From Rachycentron canadum (lineage: Eukaryota > Chordata > Actinopteri > Carangiformes > Rachycentridae), in NCBI GenBank assembly GCA_038496675.1, contig CM076651.1, positions 22,183,019 through 22,247,018 on the forward strand: DNA of 64,000 nucleotides, in the 5' to 3' direction. Numbering within the stretch: the first letter of the stretch is position 1; each line of letters opens with the position of its first letter. The translations under genes and the position numbers were made by a program. The notes beneath the pieces are model-generated. The model worked only from the letters and a program-made list of their open reading frames with translations. It had not been told where the DNA came from and ran no database searches. Below, piece by piece: positions 63,479 to 64,000 of the stretch.

Positions 63479-63542
<64 letters not shown>

Positions 63543-63550
63543 ATATACAT
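63398..63550. repeat. CA-TATA-TG inverted microsatellite
   Basis: (AC)n at 63457-63478 leads through CATATATG into a TG run to 63540, forming a perfect inverted repeat of about 24 bases per arm. ACGTAC and ATGCATGCACATGC units flank it. Confidence 0.95.
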
Positions 63551-64000
63551 ACATATATCCTATTTGTATCTAGATCTGATAAATGTGTCTTTTGCCTACT
63601 CTGCATTTTTCATTGCAGGAAAAAAGTGTCCTATGACAATGTAATGGATTAACTTAAATTCTACAGAAATATTGTGGGTTTTAGAGCTTAATTTCAGACT
63701 AACTAACAGAACACATTCGTTGGGTTGCATGTACTATATGTGTAGCTTGAGAACTACAGGTAATGGGTTCTGGATGACAAGGTGTTTTAAGGTCTGTAAG
63801 AACAACCACAAAGCCGTCCTGTTTTCTTTATGTCCTCTTTGTTTTCCACTGCGCAGATCAGTATACATTTATGTGTATGTGGCTGCATATGTGTGTGGTC
63901 TGAAAAGGAAATAAAAGAAAATCATTATCATTAATTTGTCTCTGTGTTAACGGATATTACTATCGTACGCTTTGTCAGATGACAATGAAATCTACACCAA
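63551..64000. other. Right end, no recognised gene
   Basis: No splice-bounded exon or known repeat seen. Confidence 0.5.

Noticed and set aside
63214..63652. Overlapping Cys/Val and His/Thr repeat frames
   Set aside because: Translations of CA/TG microsatellite.

Overview
The window is animal nuclear DNA, almost certainly from a ray-finned (teleost) fish. Genes are split by GT-AG introns and average AT-rich. The repeats are typical teleost ones: L2-like LINE tails, Tc1-like transposons, V-type tRNA-derived SINEs, a Ty3/gypsy relic, long CA/TG runs and GCTAAC/GTTAGC-rich stretches. Four protein-coding genes could be reconstructed exon by exon, each with intact splice sites and continuous reading frame. 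No prokaryotic-style system, CRISPR array, rRNA or convincing stand-alone tRNA gene was seen.

Layout. 1-12.5 kb is gene-poor and repeat-rich: a decayed LINE, a (CT)n run with a 410-base assembly gap, two internally deleted Tc1-like elements, two head-to-tail fragments of a dead Ty3/gypsy pol gene, and a SINE. 12.57-18.26 kb (minus strand) is an slc51a-like gene (organic solute transporter alpha family), 7 coding exons, 413 aa. 20.64-31.86 kb (minus) is porcn (porcupine, the Wnt O-acyltransferase), 12 coding exons, 450 aa, with several antisense LINE fragments in its introns. 31.9-37.2 kb is a divergent promoter region between porcn and myt1; it holds a long TTC/TCC/CTG trinucleotide tract, a LINE tail and a GC-rich block that probably carries the myt1 first exon. 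37.18-50.11 kb (plus) is myt1, 21 coding exons, about 1182 aa, with seven CCHHC zinc fingers, an acidic domain and a C-terminal coiled coil. 52.13-63.04 kb (minus) is asxl1, 11 coding exons, 1557 aa, with HARE-HTH, DEUBAD and PHD domains. myt1 and asxl1 converge, with their 3' ends about 0.6 kb apart. The last kilobase is the asxl1 promoter side and a CA/TG inverted repeat.

The genes do not form a pathway. Two are nuclear regulators (myt1, a neural zinc-finger factor; asxl1, a Polycomb/BAP1 deubiquitinase cofactor), one is an ER membrane acyltransferase for Wnt secretion, and one is a membrane transporter subunit. MYT1 and ASXL1 are both on human chromosome 20, which supports the names; PORCN and SLC51A are on other human chromosomes.

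I did not find a new biological system. The most interesting points are: (i) two exons (porcn exon 6 and asxl1 exon 3) whose 3' splice sites are directly abutted by sense-oriented LINE 3' tails carrying an AATAAA; (ii) an 8-G homopolymer in the Gly-rich stretch of asxl1, in the same protein neighbourhood as the human ASXL1 G8 frameshift hotspot; (iii) a 75-bp phase-symmetric open segment with a good donor inside a porcn intron that could be a cassette exon adding a membrane segment; (iv) long TG or CA repeats fused to acceptors and donors of several exons; (v) a GAA/TTC tract next to the porcn first exon. All gene models come from reading by eye against remembered family sequences; no alignment or expression data were used.
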